A DNA stretch of 64,000 nucleotides from Streptomyces sp. NRRL S-337 (lineage in GTDB: Bacteria; Actinomycetota; Actinomycetes; Streptomycetales; Streptomycetaceae): the NCBI RefSeq assembly GCF_000720175.1, contig NZ_JOIX01000011.1, positions 62,001-126,000 on the forward strand, read 5' to 3'. This document shows, piece by piece, positions 1 through 8,618 of the stretch; position 1 is the first letter of the stretch; each line of letters opens with the position of its first letter. The notes below the pieces were generated by a model. The model was not told where the DNA came from. It searched no databases and worked only from the letters and a program-made list of their open reading frames with translations. Position numbers and translations under genes: made by a program.

Positions 1-2
1 CG

Positions 3-140
3 GAGCTCGCCGACTGGCGCAAGCACACCTCGGCCGACTTCGCACTGCACCTGTTCCCGGGCGCCCCCCACCTGTATGTCCGCGGCTCGGAACGACAGCT
101 GGCGGAGACGATCACGCGCACCTTCCCCGCACGGGGCTGA
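3..140 (+). CDS. Thioesterase, C-terminal fragment (partial)
   Basis: The first reading frame that stays open from the left edge ends at a TGA at 138-140 and encodes about 45 residues. It contains a pattern resembling the last part of stand-alone type II thioesterases: an Asp-Phe-Ala-Leu-His-Leu-Phe-Pro-Gly-Ala-Pro-His stretch (the catalytic-His loop, usually Gly-Gly-His/Pro-His-Phe) followed by a closing amphipathic helix. Such alpha/beta hydrolases release mis-loaded groups from carrier proteins of NRPS lines. It lies 13 bp upstream of the NRPS start and is probably co-transcribed with it. The identity rests on a short C-terminus and on context only; most of the gene is outside the window. 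Confidence 0.6.
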   Translation, partial: ELADWRKHTSADFALHLFPGAPHLYVRGSERQLAETITRTFPARG

Positions 141-153
141 GAAAGGATCGTTC

Positions 154-3100
154 ATGGCGCCGACCACCCTGGTCGCACTGTGGGAGCAGCAGGCAGCCGC
201 GACACCCGACGCGGTCGCCGTCGTCGCGGGAGCACACCGCGCCACCTACGCCGACGTGGACCGCCGGGCCACGGCACTCGCCGCCGAGCTGCAGGCACGC
301 GGCATCGGGCCGGAGCACCTGGTCGGCGTCTGTCTCGGCCGCTCGGTCGAGATGGTCGTGGCCCTGCTCGGCATCCTGAAGTCGGGCGCCGCGTACCTGC
401 CCCTCGACCCGAGCTACCCGGCCGACCGGTTGCGGCACATGACCACCGACTCCGGGGCCGGGCTGTGGCTGTGCGACGCGGACCACCACGCGCAGGCCCT
501 GGCGTCCGGCGTGGCCGACGTCCTGCTGGTCGGGGACCTTCCCGCGGAACCGGCCGCACCGGTGGCCCCGGTGGTACACCCGCACCACCTGGCTTACGTC
601 ATCTACACCTCCGGTTCGACCGGCCTGCCCAAGGGCGTGGCCGTCGACCACGCGGCGCTCGCCTCGTTCCTGCGGAGTGTGGCCGAACGCCCCGGCCTCG
701 GGGTGGACGACCGGGTCCTCGCGCTGACCCCGCTGTCGTTCGACATCTCGATACTGGAGCTGTTCCTGCCGCTGACCCGGGGAGCGACGGTGGTGATGGC
801 CCCGCGCGCCGCCAACACCGACCCCGAGCTGCTGGCCGCCACCCTCTCCGAGGCGGGTGTGAGCGTCGTCCAGGCAACCCCCACCACCTGGCGGATGCTG
901 CTGGCGTCCGGCTGGACGGACGGGCACGGCCGGGTACTGCTGTCGGGCGGTGAGCCACTCGATCCGCAGCTGGCCCGGGACCTGCTCGCCACCGGCGGCA
1001 CCCTGTGGAACCTGTACGGGCCGACCGAGGCGACGGTGTGGGCCACCGCCGCCCGCATCGACGCCGTGGCCGACCGGGTCACGGTCGGCACGGCCCTGTC
1101 CAACACCCGGCTGCACGTCGTCGACGAGGACGGGCGGGAGGTCGGCCCAGGAGTCACCGGCGAGCTGTGGATCGGCGGCGCGGGCGTGGCACGCGGCTAC
1201 CTCAACCGGCCCGCGCTGACCGCCGACCGGTTCGTGCCCGACCCGTTCGGGGACGCCTCCGGGCGCCTGTACCGCACCGGCGACCTCGCCCGGTGGTCCG
1301 CCGAGGGCATGCTGGAGGTGCTGGGGCGCAACGATCACCAGGTCAAGGTGCGCGGCTTCCGCATCGAGCTCGGCGAGATCGAGGCCTGTGTGCGCAGCCA
1401 CCCCCTCGTCACGGACGCGGTGGTGCTCGTAGACCGCGAGGCAGCCGGCGGCGAGCAGTTGGTGGCGTACCTCGTGCCCGCGCACGACGCGCGGAACGTA
1501 TCCGAGGACCTGCCCCGCCAGGTCCGTGACCACCTCGCGCAGCGGCTGCCCGCCCACATGGTGGCCCAGGGCTACGCGGTGCTCGACGCCCTGCCCCGCA
1601 CCCCCGCGGGCAAGGCCGACCGCGGCGCCGTGCGGCGAATCCCGCACAGCCCGGTCCGGGCGAGCGGGCCGATGCCCGACGACGCCCCGCTGCCGCCGCA
1701 CACCGCGGCGGTGTGCCGCGTGTGGGCCGAGGTGCTCGGGCTCGACGACGTGTCCCCGTACGACGACTTCTTCGGCCTGGGTGGCCAGTCGCTCACCGCG
1801 GTACGAGCCGTGGCCCGGCTGCGTGCGGAGCTCGGCGTGCCGGTCGACGCCCGGTCGGTCTTCGCCCATCCGACACCCGCCAGGCTCGCCGCCGCCCTGG
1901 ACGGCGTGGCGCCCTCGGACGAGAAGCCGATCCCCGCGGCCGCGAGCGCCGAACTCTCCTTCGGCCAGGAGCGGATCTGGTTCTTCGAGCAGCTGAACGA
2001 CTCGGTGCCCGCCTACCACCTGCCGGTCGCCCTGGGCCTGCCCGGCGGGCGCGTCGACCTGACGCTGCTGCAGGACTGCCTGTCCGCGCTGGTGCAACGG
2101 CACCCGGCGCTGCGCACGGCCCTCGTCGCCGTCGCCGGCCGGGGCCGCCCCGAACTGCGCGAGCCGGGACCGGTGCCGCTGCGCCGCACCGAGGTCGCCG
2201 AGGAGGACCTGGACGCGCTGGTGACCGAGCTGATCCGCGCCCCCTTCGCCCTCGACCGCCCACCGCTGCTGCGCGCGGACGTGCTGCGCACCCCGAGCCG
2301 CGACATCACGTTGTTGACGATCCATCACATCGCGTGCGACGGCGCATCGGTCGACCTGCTGGTGCGGGAACTGGGCGAGCTCTACACCGAGCTCGCCGCC
2401 GGCCGCCGCCCCGCCCCGGCACCGCTGCCCGTGACGTACGCCGACTACGCGGCCTGGCAGCGCGAGCGACTCACCGGCGCCGAGCTGGAGCGGCTGGTCG
2501 ACCACTGGCGCACCCGGCTGTCCGGCGTGCCCGTCCTGGAGCTGCCGACCAGCCGCCCGCGGCCGGCCGTCGCGAGCCACCGCGGCCGCCGCGAACTGCT
2601 GCGTGTCCCGGCCGACTTGGCGCACCGGCTGCGCACGCTGTGCCGGTCCGAGGGCGTGACCCTGTTCATGGGCCTGCTGGCCCCTTTGCAGGTGCTGCTC
2701 GGCCGGTACGCCGACGAGAGCGATGTCGCCGTCGGCACCCTGACAGGCGGCCGGCCGCGCCCCGAACTGGACGACGTGGTCGGATACTTCGTGAACACCA
2801 TCGTCCTGCGCACCGACCTGTCCGGCGACCCGACCTGGCGCGAGCTGCTGGGCCGCGTCCGCGAGGTCGCGCGGCAGGCGTACGCGCACCAGGAGCTGCC
2901 CTTCGAGAAGCTGGTGGCGCGGCTGAGCCCGGAGCGCGACCTGAGCCGCAACCCGCTCTTCCAGGTGCTGTTCGCCCTGCACGAGGAGCCCAGGGCCGGT
3001 CACCTCACCGAGCTGTACGACCGCAAGGAGCTGGAGGGACGGCTCGGCACCGCCCGCTTCGACCTCGCCTTCGACCTGACGGACCACGCCGCCGGGGCCG

Positions 3101-5088
3101 GTGATCTCAGCATCTCCGTCGAGTACGCCACCGACCTGTTCGACGCGGACTTCGTCCGGGGCCTCGGCCGGCACTTCCTGGGGGTGATCGAGCAGATGGT
3201 GTCCGGCGCCACGGCCCACCTGTCCGAGCTGGAGATCGTCTCGGCCGATGAGTTGCGCGCCCTCGCCCTCGGCAACCGGGCCGAGCCGCTGCCCGAGCCG
3301 ACCACCCTGGTCCGCCTGTGGGACCGCCAGGTGCGGGCCGCCCCGGACGCGGTCTGCGTGGTGGGCGACGGCCGGTCGCTGACGTTCGCCGAGACCGACG
3401 CGCGGGCCTCGGCCCTGGCCCGGGAGCTGCGGGCCGGGGGCGTGCGCCCGGAAAGCCTGGTCGGTGTCTGCCTGGAGCGCTCGGTGGAGCTGGTGGTCGC
3501 CCTGCTGGGCGTGCTGAAGGCGGGCGGCGCCTATGTCCCGCTCGACCCCGGCTACCCGGCGGACCGGCTGCAGTACCTGCTGGCCGACTCGGGCGTACGC
3601 CTGGTCGTCGCGGACCCGGGGCACCCCACCTCGGCCCCGTTCGGCGACGGCGTGCGGCTGGTGGCGGTGGACCAGGAAGCCGGGGCGGACCCCGGGCCGG
3701 CCGAGGAGGCACAACCGCACCACCTCGCCTACGTGATCTACACGTCCGGCTCGACCGGCAACCCCAAGGGCGTCGCGATCACCCACGCCAACATCACCGG
3801 GTTCCTGGAGTGGAACCAGCGGCTGTGCCGGCTCACCGGGCGGGACCGGGCCCTGCTCAACCACTCGGTGGCGTTCGACAACTCGGTCTGGGAGATCTTC
3901 CAGTGCCTGGTGTCCGGCGCCGAACTGCACCTGGCGAGCCCCACCGCCGCCTACGACCCCGAGGAGTTCCTGCGGGAGGTCGCCGAGCGCGGCATCACCA
4001 CGCTCAACGCGACGCCCTCGCAGATGCGGATCCTGCTGGAGTCCGGTACGGATCCCGCTCCCCGACTCGCCTCCGTACGCCTGGTGTTCACCGGCGCCGA
4101 GGCCGTGCCGCACGACGTGGCCCGCCGCATCCTGGCCTCCACCGCGCCGGGATGCCAGGTCTTCAACGAGTACGGGCCCACCGAAGCGACCGTCACCTCG
4201 GCGTTCTGCCCGATCACCGAGGAGCTGCTCGACCGGCACAGCCACCTCCCGAGCGTCCCGTTCGGCCGGGCGACCGACAACGCGCACCTCTACGTACTGG
4301 ACCCGCAGCTGCGCCCGGTCGCCCCGGGCTGTCGCGGCGAGCTGTACGTCGGCGGCAGCGCGGTCGGCCGCGGCTATCTCGGCAGGCCGGCCCGCACGGC
4401 CGCGGCGTACCTGCCCGACCCGTACGCCGCGGAGCCCGGCGCCCGTATGTACGCCACGGGCGACGTGGTCCGGCTGCTGCCCGACGGAAATCTGGTCTTC
4501 CTCGGCCGCAACGACCACCAGGTCAAGGTGCGCGGCTTCCGCATCGAGCTCGGCGAGATCGAGTCCGCACTCCAGAGCCACCCCGCCTTGGCCGACTGCG
4601 TGGTGGCCGTGCGCCGCAGCCGCGCCGGTGTGGACCAGCTGGCGGCCTACCTGATCCCCGAGCACCCCGGCCGACCCGCCCCGGACCCGGCGGAACTGCG
4701 CGCCCACCTGGCGGAGCAACTGCCGCCGTACATGCTGCCGCAGAGCTACACCGTGATCGGCGAGATCCCCCTCACCCCGAACGGCAAGGTCGACCGGGAC
4801 GCACTGCCCGACCCACGCCCGGTGTCCGCCCCGGCCCCCGCCACCCGCCGGGCCGTCACCAAGCAGCAGCTCCTCGTCGCCGAAGTGTGGCGGGAGTGCC
4901 TGGGCGTCGAGGATGACTTCGGGCCGCAGGACGTCTTCTTCGACGTCGGCGGCACCTCGTTGACCATCACCACGGTCGCGGGCCGGCTCGGCGAGCGACT
5001 CGGGCGCCGGGTCTCGCCGGCCCTGGTCTTCAGAAACCCCACCGTCGCGGGCCTCGCCGAGGCACTGGAGGCGGACACACAGCGATGA
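154..5088 (+). CDS. Dimodular non-ribosomal peptide synthetase, A-PCP-C-A-PCP
   Basis: A 1644-residue NRPS of two modules. I chose the ATG at 154 because GAAAGGA lies 6 bp before it; the frame is open further upstream but has no ribosome binding site there. Module 1: adenylation core A3 IYTSGSTGLPKG near residue 150, A8 GRNDHQVKVRG near 391, then a carrier domain with LGGQSL (phosphopantetheine Ser near 545). Module 2: a condensation domain with an intact HHIACDG active site near 724, a second A domain (IYTSGSTGNPKG near 1195) and a carrier with VGGTSL near 1601. The ten-residue pocket code reads DILQLGLVWK for A1, close to known glycine codes, and DNWNVTEVTK for A2, which I do not recognise. 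There is no starter condensation, epimerase or terminal thioesterase domain, so a dipeptidyl product must be released in trans, plausibly by the upstream thioesterase or by a neighbouring ATP-grasp or transferase. Confidence 0.93.
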   Translation: MAPTTLVALWEQQAAATPDAVAVVAGAHRATYADVDRRATALAAELQARGIGPEHLVGVCLGRSVEMVVALLGILKSGAAYLPLDPSYPADRLRHMTTDSGAGLWLCDADHHAQALASGVADVLLVGDLPAEPAAPVAPVVHPHHLAYVIYTSGSTGLPKGVAVDHAALASFLRSVAERPGLGVDDRVLALTPLSFDISILELFLPLTRGATVVMAPRAANTDPELLAATLSEAGVSVVQATPTTWRMLLASGWTDGHGRVLLSGGEPLDPQLARDLLATGGTLWNLYGPTEATVWATAARIDAVADRVTVGTALSNTRLHVVDEDGREVGPGVTGELWIGGAGVARGYLNRPALTADRFVPDPFGDASGRLYRTGDLARWSAEGMLEVLGRNDHQVKVRGFRIELGEIEACVRSHPLVTDAVVLVDREAAGGEQLVAYLVPAHDARNVSEDLPRQVRDHLAQRLPAHMVAQGYAVLDALPRTPAGKADRGAVRRIPHSPVRASGPMPDDAPLPPHTAAVCRVWAEVLGLDDVSPYDDFFGLGGQSLTAVRAVARLRAELGVPVDARSVFAHPTPARLAAALDGVAPSDEKPIPAAASAELSFGQERIWFFEQLNDSVPAYHLPVALGLPGGRVDLTLLQDCLSALVQRHPALRTALVAVAGRGRPELREPGPVPLRRTEVAEEDLDALVTELIRAPFALDRPPLLRADVLRTPSRDITLLTIHHIACDGASVDLLVRELGELYTELAAGRRPAPAPLPVTYADYAAWQRERLTGAELERLVDHWRTRLSGVPVLELPTSRPRPAVASHRGRRELLRVPADLAHRLRTLCRSEGVTLFMGLLAPLQVLLGRYADESDVAVGTLTGGRPRPELDDVVGYFVNTIVLRTDLSGDPTWRELLGRVREVARQAYAHQELPFEKLVARLSPERDLSRNPLFQVLFALHEEPRAGHLTELYDRKELEGRLGTARFDLAFDLTDHAAGAGDLSISVEYATDLFDADFVRGLGRHFLGVIEQMVSGATAHLSELEIVSADELRALALGNRAEPLPEPTTLVRLWDRQVRAAPDAVCVVGDGRSLTFAETDARASALARELRAGGVRPESLVGVCLERSVELVVALLGVLKAGGAYVPLDPGYPADRLQYLLADSGVRLVVADPGHPTSAPFGDGVRLVAVDQEAGADPGPAEEAQPHHLAYVIYTSGSTGNPKGVAITHANITGFLEWNQRLCRLTGRDRALLNHSVAFDNSVWEIFQCLVSGAELHLASPTAAYDPEEFLREVAERGITTLNATPSQMRILLESGTDPAPRLASVRLVFTGAEAVPHDVARRILASTAPGCQVFNEYGPTEATVTSAFCPITEELLDRHSHLPSVPFGRATDNAHLYVLDPQLRPVAPGCRGELYVGGSAVGRGYLGRPARTAAAYLPDPYAAEPGARMYATGDVVRLLPDGNLVFLGRNDHQVKVRGFRIELGEIESALQSHPALADCVVAVRRSRAGVDQLAAYLIPEHPGRPAPDPAELRAHLAEQLPPYMLPQSYTVIGEIPLTPNGKVDRDALPDPRPVSAPAPATRRAVTKQQLLVAEVWRECLGVEDDFGPQDVFFDVGGTSLTITTVAGRLGERLGRRVSPALVFRNPTVAGLAEALEADTQR

Positions 5089-5281
5089 GCAGCCCCAACA
5101 GACCGAACGTCGTCCTGGTCGACGCCTACCCGTCGAGTCACGCACCGGCGTAGGCGTTCATGAGCCGCGGCTGCGCCGTCGTCCGCGTACAGAGCACGGC
5201 GACGTCAAGGCGGCGGGACTGCGCGGCGCGCGGCAACTGCTCGACGAGTACGTCGGATCGCTGAGGGACTTCCCTCTATGT
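5085..5281 (+). pseudogene. Remnant of an NRPS-coupled gene (ATP-grasp-like N-terminus), nonsense and deleted
   Basis: An ATG at 5085 overlaps the NRPS stop (ATGA), the usual sign of translational coupling. The frame reads MSSPNRPNVVLVDAYPSSHA and then meets a TAG at 5151. The same frame continues past the stop with a second plausible beta-alpha segment (AFMSRGCAVVRVQSTAT), the N-terminal pattern of several ATP-grasp ligases. From about 5201 a different frame continues with DVKAAGLRGARQLLDEYVGS, which also looks coding. A nonsense codon, a frame change and a length of only about 200 bp argue that a gene was inactivated and internally deleted. The ATP-grasp assignment is inferred from the N-terminal pattern and is weak; the decayed state is clear. 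Confidence 0.6.
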
Positions 5282-5323
5282 GCGCCATCGGTGCTCCGGC
5301 GCCCGGAGTGGAGGGACATGGCA

Positions 5324-5368
5324 AACGCCGACCGCCGCCCGGTGTGCTGCCGGGTGGCGGTCGGCGTT
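5324..5368. terminator. Strong hairpin between convergent NRPS and MFS operons
   Basis: A 19-bp arm (5324-5342) pairs with 5350-5368 across a 7-nt loop with a single G-T type mismatch. It lies between the plus-strand NRPS operon and the minus-strand transporter, where a bidirectional terminator is expected. No U-tract follows, as is common in high-GC actinomycetes. Confidence 0.75.
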
Positions 5369-5387
5369 GAGCGCGGTGCGCGCTCAA
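5367..5387. terminator. Second short perfect hairpin, 9-bp stem
   Basis: TTGAGCGCG (5367-5375) pairs perfectly with CGCGCTCAA (5379-5387) around a 3-nt loop. It directly abuts the larger hairpin and probably acts with it at the convergent gene ends. Confidence 0.55.
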
Positions 5388-5402
5388 CAGGCGCGGGAAG
5401 GC

Positions 5403-6842
5403 TCAGCCGACGGGGTCGCCGTCGAGGTGCTCCACGGGGGCGACGGCCCCGGCCGGTGCGGCCTCGCTCGTGCCCGCGGGCCGCCGGTCGAGCCCGAGGG
5501 CCAGCGGTACGGCCAGCACGCTGATCGCGGTGAGGAACACCCAGGGCAGCGCCGCACCGCCCTCCAACAGCGCGGTGAGCAGCGCCGGGGCGACCGCACT
5601 ACCGACCGACCAGGACAACTGGTAGACGGCCAGATAGCGGCCCCGCAGATGCTCGGGCGCCATCACCACGCTCAGTTCGCTGGTCGGCGGCGAGCTGAGG
5701 ATCTCGGCCACGGTGTAGAGCACCATCGCGATCAGCAGCCCGGCGATCACCGCCCAGCCGGGCAGCACGAGCAGCATGCCGAAGACGACGAACGCCGCCG
5801 CGTTGAGCAGCAGGGCCAGCACCAGCACCGTCACCGGCCTGCGGGCCTCGATCCACCGGCTGGCGAGCGTCTGGAGCAGCGCGACCATGGCCGTGTTCAG
5901 CACGATCAGCACGCCGACGATCCAGGAGCCGACATCGAGGTTGTCCGCCGCGTAGACGGCGAGCAGCACCGTGATCACCGTGGAGGCGAAGACGAAGGAG
6001 ATGTTCGTCGCGACCAGCCGCAGATACCGAGTGTCCTTCAGCACGGTGCGGTAACCGCCCGAGGGTTCTCCGGTGGTTTCGCCCGTCGTCTGCTCCAGCT
6101 CGGCGGGTATCGGCCCGGCGGGTATCAGCCCGGCGGGTATCGGCTCGGCGGACTTCGGATCCGCGGGCTTCGACTCCACGGGCTCCGGCACCGCGGGCCC
6201 GGCGGCGGCCGCCTCGCTCGTGTCCGCGCCCCGCAAGGTGATCACCAGCCAGCCTGCGACGGCGAAGGTGACCACGTTGATCACCATGACAGCCCGCAGC
6301 CCGGCGACCGTTCCGATGCTCAGGGCCACCGCGGACGCGGCGCCGCCGAAACCGACGCCGACATTGCGCAGGGCACGGACGAAGCCGAACCAGCGGGCCC
6401 GCTCGACGCCCCGGGCGACCAGCACGGTGAGCGGACTGCTGCCCATCCAGAAGGCGGTGGAACCCAGCTGCACCACGAACTGCCACAGCACGATCTGCCA
6501 GGCCGCGTGCGAGAACAGGAAACCGATGAATCCGGCCACCGAAACCCAGTTGCCCGCAGCGACCACGGTGCGCGGACCGTATGTGTCCAACAGGCGCCCG
6601 ATGAAGAGCGGAAAGGGCAGGACGAGCAGCTGGCCGGCGGTCAGCGCGGCGCCGACGGCGACCAGCGACAGCGACGTCGTCTTCACGAAGAAGACGACGA
6701 TGAACGCCGTCACCAACCCGTTTCCCAGGCTGTCGATCAGATTGGCCGTGACGAATCGGCCTTTTCCCGCGAGATCCGGCAGACCCCAGGCCGACTGAAT
6801 CCGCCGCCAAGCCGAAGGCGCCGACGAATGCTGCGGCATCAT
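5403..6842 (-). CDS. MFS-type exporter
   Basis: A 479-residue integral membrane protein of the major facilitator superfamily with about twelve hydrophobic segments. The N-terminal half carries the loop-2/3 pattern FIGRLLDTYGPRTV typical of drug/metabolite exporters. A long Pro/Ala/Glu-rich cytoplasmic linker near residues 215-260 separates the two six-helix halves. The gene starts 9 bp after the stop of the ATP-grasp gene (6852-8309), so the two form one operon. By context it most likely exports the cluster product or confers self-resistance. Start: ATGATG at 6842; the second ATG would serve equally well. The substrate cannot be told from the sequence. Confidence 0.88.
   Translation of the reverse strand: MMPQHSSAPSAWRRIQSAWGLPDLAGKGRFVTANLIDSLGNGLVTAFIVVFFVKTTSLSLVAVGAALTAGQLLVLPFPLFIGRLLDTYGPRTVVAAGNWVSVAGFIGFLFSHAAWQIVLWQFVVQLGSTAFWMGSSPLTVLVARGVERARWFGFVRALRNVGVGFGGAASAVALSIGTVAGLRAVMVINVVTFAVAGWLVITLRGADTSEAAAAGPAVPEPVESKPADPKSAEPIPAGLIPAGPIPAELEQTTGETTGEPSGGYRTVLKDTRYLRLVATNISFVFASTVITVLLAVYAADNLDVGSWIVGVLIVLNTAMVALLQTLASRWIEARRPVTVLVLALLLNAAAFVVFGMLLVLPGWAVIAGLLIAMVLYTVAEILSSPPTSELSVVMAPEHLRGRYLAVYQLSWSVGSAVAPALLTALLEGGAALPWVFLTAISVLAVPLALGLDRRPAGTSEAAPAGAVAPVEHLDGDPVG
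6101..6145. repeat. Three tandem 15-bp units inside the MFS gene
   Basis: Units at 6101, 6116 and 6131 differ by one or two bases and encode repeated Ile-Pro-Ala-Gly/Glu turns in the cytoplasmic linker of the transporter. In-frame slippage here would only change linker length. Confidence 0.85.
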
Positions 6843-6851
6843 GACTTCTCT

Positions 6852-8309
6852 TTACTTCGCTGCATCGGCCGGCGATTCGCCCACGGCAGGCACTTCGCCC
6901 CAGACGGGCAGCTCGCTCTGATGGAAGACGGCTGCGCTGCGCGCCCTGGCGTGCGACAGGACGGAGATGATGCCGCCCGAACCGGCCGGCACCAGCTTGC
7001 CAAATACTCCTGCACAACCTTGCGGGGTGTAGAACATGCCATAGGCCGCATGCCATTCCGCGGTTTCCCCGGATACCGGGTCCACCACAAGCTCAGGCCG
7101 GGGGATCACTCTCTGTTGGACGACACATCCTTCGGCGGCGGAGTTCTCCAGAGCCCGCCGCCACGTGGCGTCGTCCGTTTCCCAGCCCACCACGGCGCCG
7201 ACTCCGCCGCCGCGCGCGTTGACCTTCAGGATCAACTGATCGCGCCGCTCCAGGCATTCGTCGAAGAGGTCGGTGTCGGTCTTGAGCGCGTCAGTGTTGA
7301 TCAGCCGGGTCCAGGGCAGCACCCGGTCGATGAGCCGGCACTCGTCCTCGGTGAAGTTGCGCCGCCACGCCGGGTCCGAAAGCAGCGCCATACAGGCCTT
7401 GTTGGCGAGCATGTTGCTGGAAAGCGGCGTCCACAGCAGCGTCCCGCCCGCCCGGTGTGCACGCAGCAGGGGCGCGACCAGGTCCCAGCCGTCGGGTTCC
7501 TCGGCGATCTGGTCCGGGACGAAGGCGCGGTAGACCACGTCGATCTTCGTGTCCCCGAGGTAGAGCGCCCCGCCGCGTTCGTGCACGTCGGAGACCTCGG
7601 CCATCCGGATGTCGAGGCCCGCCCAGCGCAGTGCGGACAGGTCGTTGAGCCAGGCGGCGCCGTAGTCCGCCAGACCGCCACGCCATTCCAGCAGGGCCAC
7701 CACCGGCTCGCGCCCGGGTGCCACCCGGGCGCCGAAGCGGCGCAGCGCCTCCACCGCGGCGCGAGCGGGATGCACGTAACCAAGCCGATTCCGGCGCGCG
7801 AAGGCGGCAAAGGCGTCGACCTCCATCGTCGCCCGGGAGATTTCACCCGCGAGGCCCCAGCCGCCAGCCTCGCTCCCCAGATTGAACTCAAGGAGTTTGA
7901 ATGAGGTGCCGTCGTGATACATGTCGGCCCGGCCATAGTGGGGTGGCAGTACGTCACCCAACTGCCGTATCGCTTCCCAGTGGCCGTCGCTGATGCCCAG
8001 CACCGAGCGAAATGCTTCCAGATCACCGCCGAACATCCGGTCCGGCAAGGAAAGAAGTATTTTGAGGAGGTGTTGCAGGTCATCGCCGAAATCGCGAGTC
8101 TCACGCTCGTCGACGAAGAGGGGCCTGGCCAAATACTCGCCATGCCACGGTGCGAGCGTCGGGAAGTTCTTGACGTGCTGGGCGACCGTTGGCAAGTCGC
8201 TGCCCGGTGTGCTGAACTCCTCGTTGTACTGGGCCGTTACCCGCTCCGCCGACATGAAGTCTCCGCTCTTGCTCGATGGCGACTGGGCCCCTCGGCCCGC
8301 AGGGTTCAT
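6852..8309 (-). CDS. ATP-grasp ligase, glutathionylspermidine-synthase-like
   Basis: A 485-residue protein that I assign to the circularly permuted ATP-grasp group resembling glutathionylspermidine synthase. An N-terminal region contains LLEFNLGSEAGGWG (residues about 150-163), matching the conserved Glu-Phe-Asn motif of that fold. A central region carries the long alternating segment around TLLWTPLSSNMLANKACMA, and a C-terminal part has the lysine/glycine segment LILKVNARGGGVGAVVGWE expected to bind ATP. Such enzymes join a carboxylate to an amine through an acyl phosphate. The ATG at 8309 follows GGGGTG; a second good candidate is the ATG at 8255 after CGGAG. It is the first gene of an operon with the exporter. 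The substrate is unknown; amide bond formation on the cluster product is the likely role. Confidence 0.72.
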   Translation of the reverse strand: MNPAGRGAQSPSSKSGDFMSAERVTAQYNEEFSTPGSDLPTVAQHVKNFPTLAPWHGEYLARPLFVDERETRDFGDDLQHLLKILLSLPDRMFGGDLEAFRSVLGISDGHWEAIRQLGDVLPPHYGRADMYHDGTSFKLLEFNLGSEAGGWGLAGEISRATMEVDAFAAFARRNRLGYVHPARAAVEALRRFGARVAPGREPVVALLEWRGGLADYGAAWLNDLSALRWAGLDIRMAEVSDVHERGGALYLGDTKIDVVYRAFVPDQIAEEPDGWDLVAPLLRAHRAGGTLLWTPLSSNMLANKACMALLSDPAWRRNFTEDECRLIDRVLPWTRLINTDALKTDTDLFDECLERRDQLILKVNARGGGVGAVVGWETDDATWRRALENSAAEGCVVQQRVIPRPELVVDPVSGETAEWHAAYGMFYTPQGCAGVFGKLVPAGSGGIISVLSHARARSAAVFHQSELPVWGEVPAVGESPADAAK

Positions 8310-8334
8310 TGTTTCACCCCGATCTTCGGTGCGA

Positions 8335-8357
8335 CTCAATTGCGGCTCAATTGCCGG
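8335..8357. promoter_or_regulatory. Adjacent 11-bp direct repeats, SARP-operator-like
   Basis: CTCAATTGCGG (8335-8345) is followed directly by CTCAATTGCCGG (8346-8357). Near-identical heptamers repeated at an 11-bp period are the known form of SARP binding sites. This pair sits in the divergent promoter region between the ATP-grasp/exporter operon and the oxygenase operon of a cluster that encodes two SARPs. A perfect palindrome GTGTTAACAC (8387-8396) and a TAGAAT -10-like box (8397-8402) follow on the plus strand. Assigning the site to either SARP is inference. Confidence 0.5.
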
Positions 8358-8400
8358 TCAACGGCCCCTGTGGGCACGGACGATCTGTGTTAACACTAGA

Positions 8401-8568
8401 ATGCCTGAACACCTGGACGGAATGGTTCAGCCAGGTGGGAGCGTCACGCCCGACATCGACTCGATTGCGGTCTCGGCTGACCCTCGCCTCGGTGGCAGAG
8501 GGGCTGCACCGCCCGCAGCCGCTGCGTCGGCGGTCAGTAACTCAGCCTCGGCGGCGGCCACTTCATGA
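8401..8568 (+). CDS. Possible short ORF of 55 codons in the divergent promoter region
   Basis: An ORF from ATG 8401 to TGA 8566-8568 encodes a peptide with an acidic N-terminal half and an Ala/Ser-rich tail (AAPPAAAASAVSNSASAAAT). It has no clear ribosome binding site; an internal ATG at 8422 follows ACGGA. It may be only the untranslated leader of the oxygenase operon. Reported because this 309-bp gap otherwise holds only regulatory signals. Confidence 0.2.
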   Translation: MPEHLDGMVQPGGSVTPDIDSIAVSADPRLGGRGAAPPAAAASAVSNSASAAATS

Positions 8569-8618
8569 GCTGAAGAATGCTCCGTCAACTCCCCCTCACT
8601 TTCAGGAGTAGCATCAGC

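Noticed and set aside
112..5145. 1677-codon open frame on the minus strand
   Set aside because: It is the antisense of the NRPS. Its translation is Arg/Gly/Gln/His-rich with no motif, and third-position bias fits the plus-strand frame.
5280..7904. 874-codon plus-strand open frame
   Set aside because: Antisense shadow of the MFS exporter and the ATP-grasp gene, both of which have clear motifs on the minus strand.
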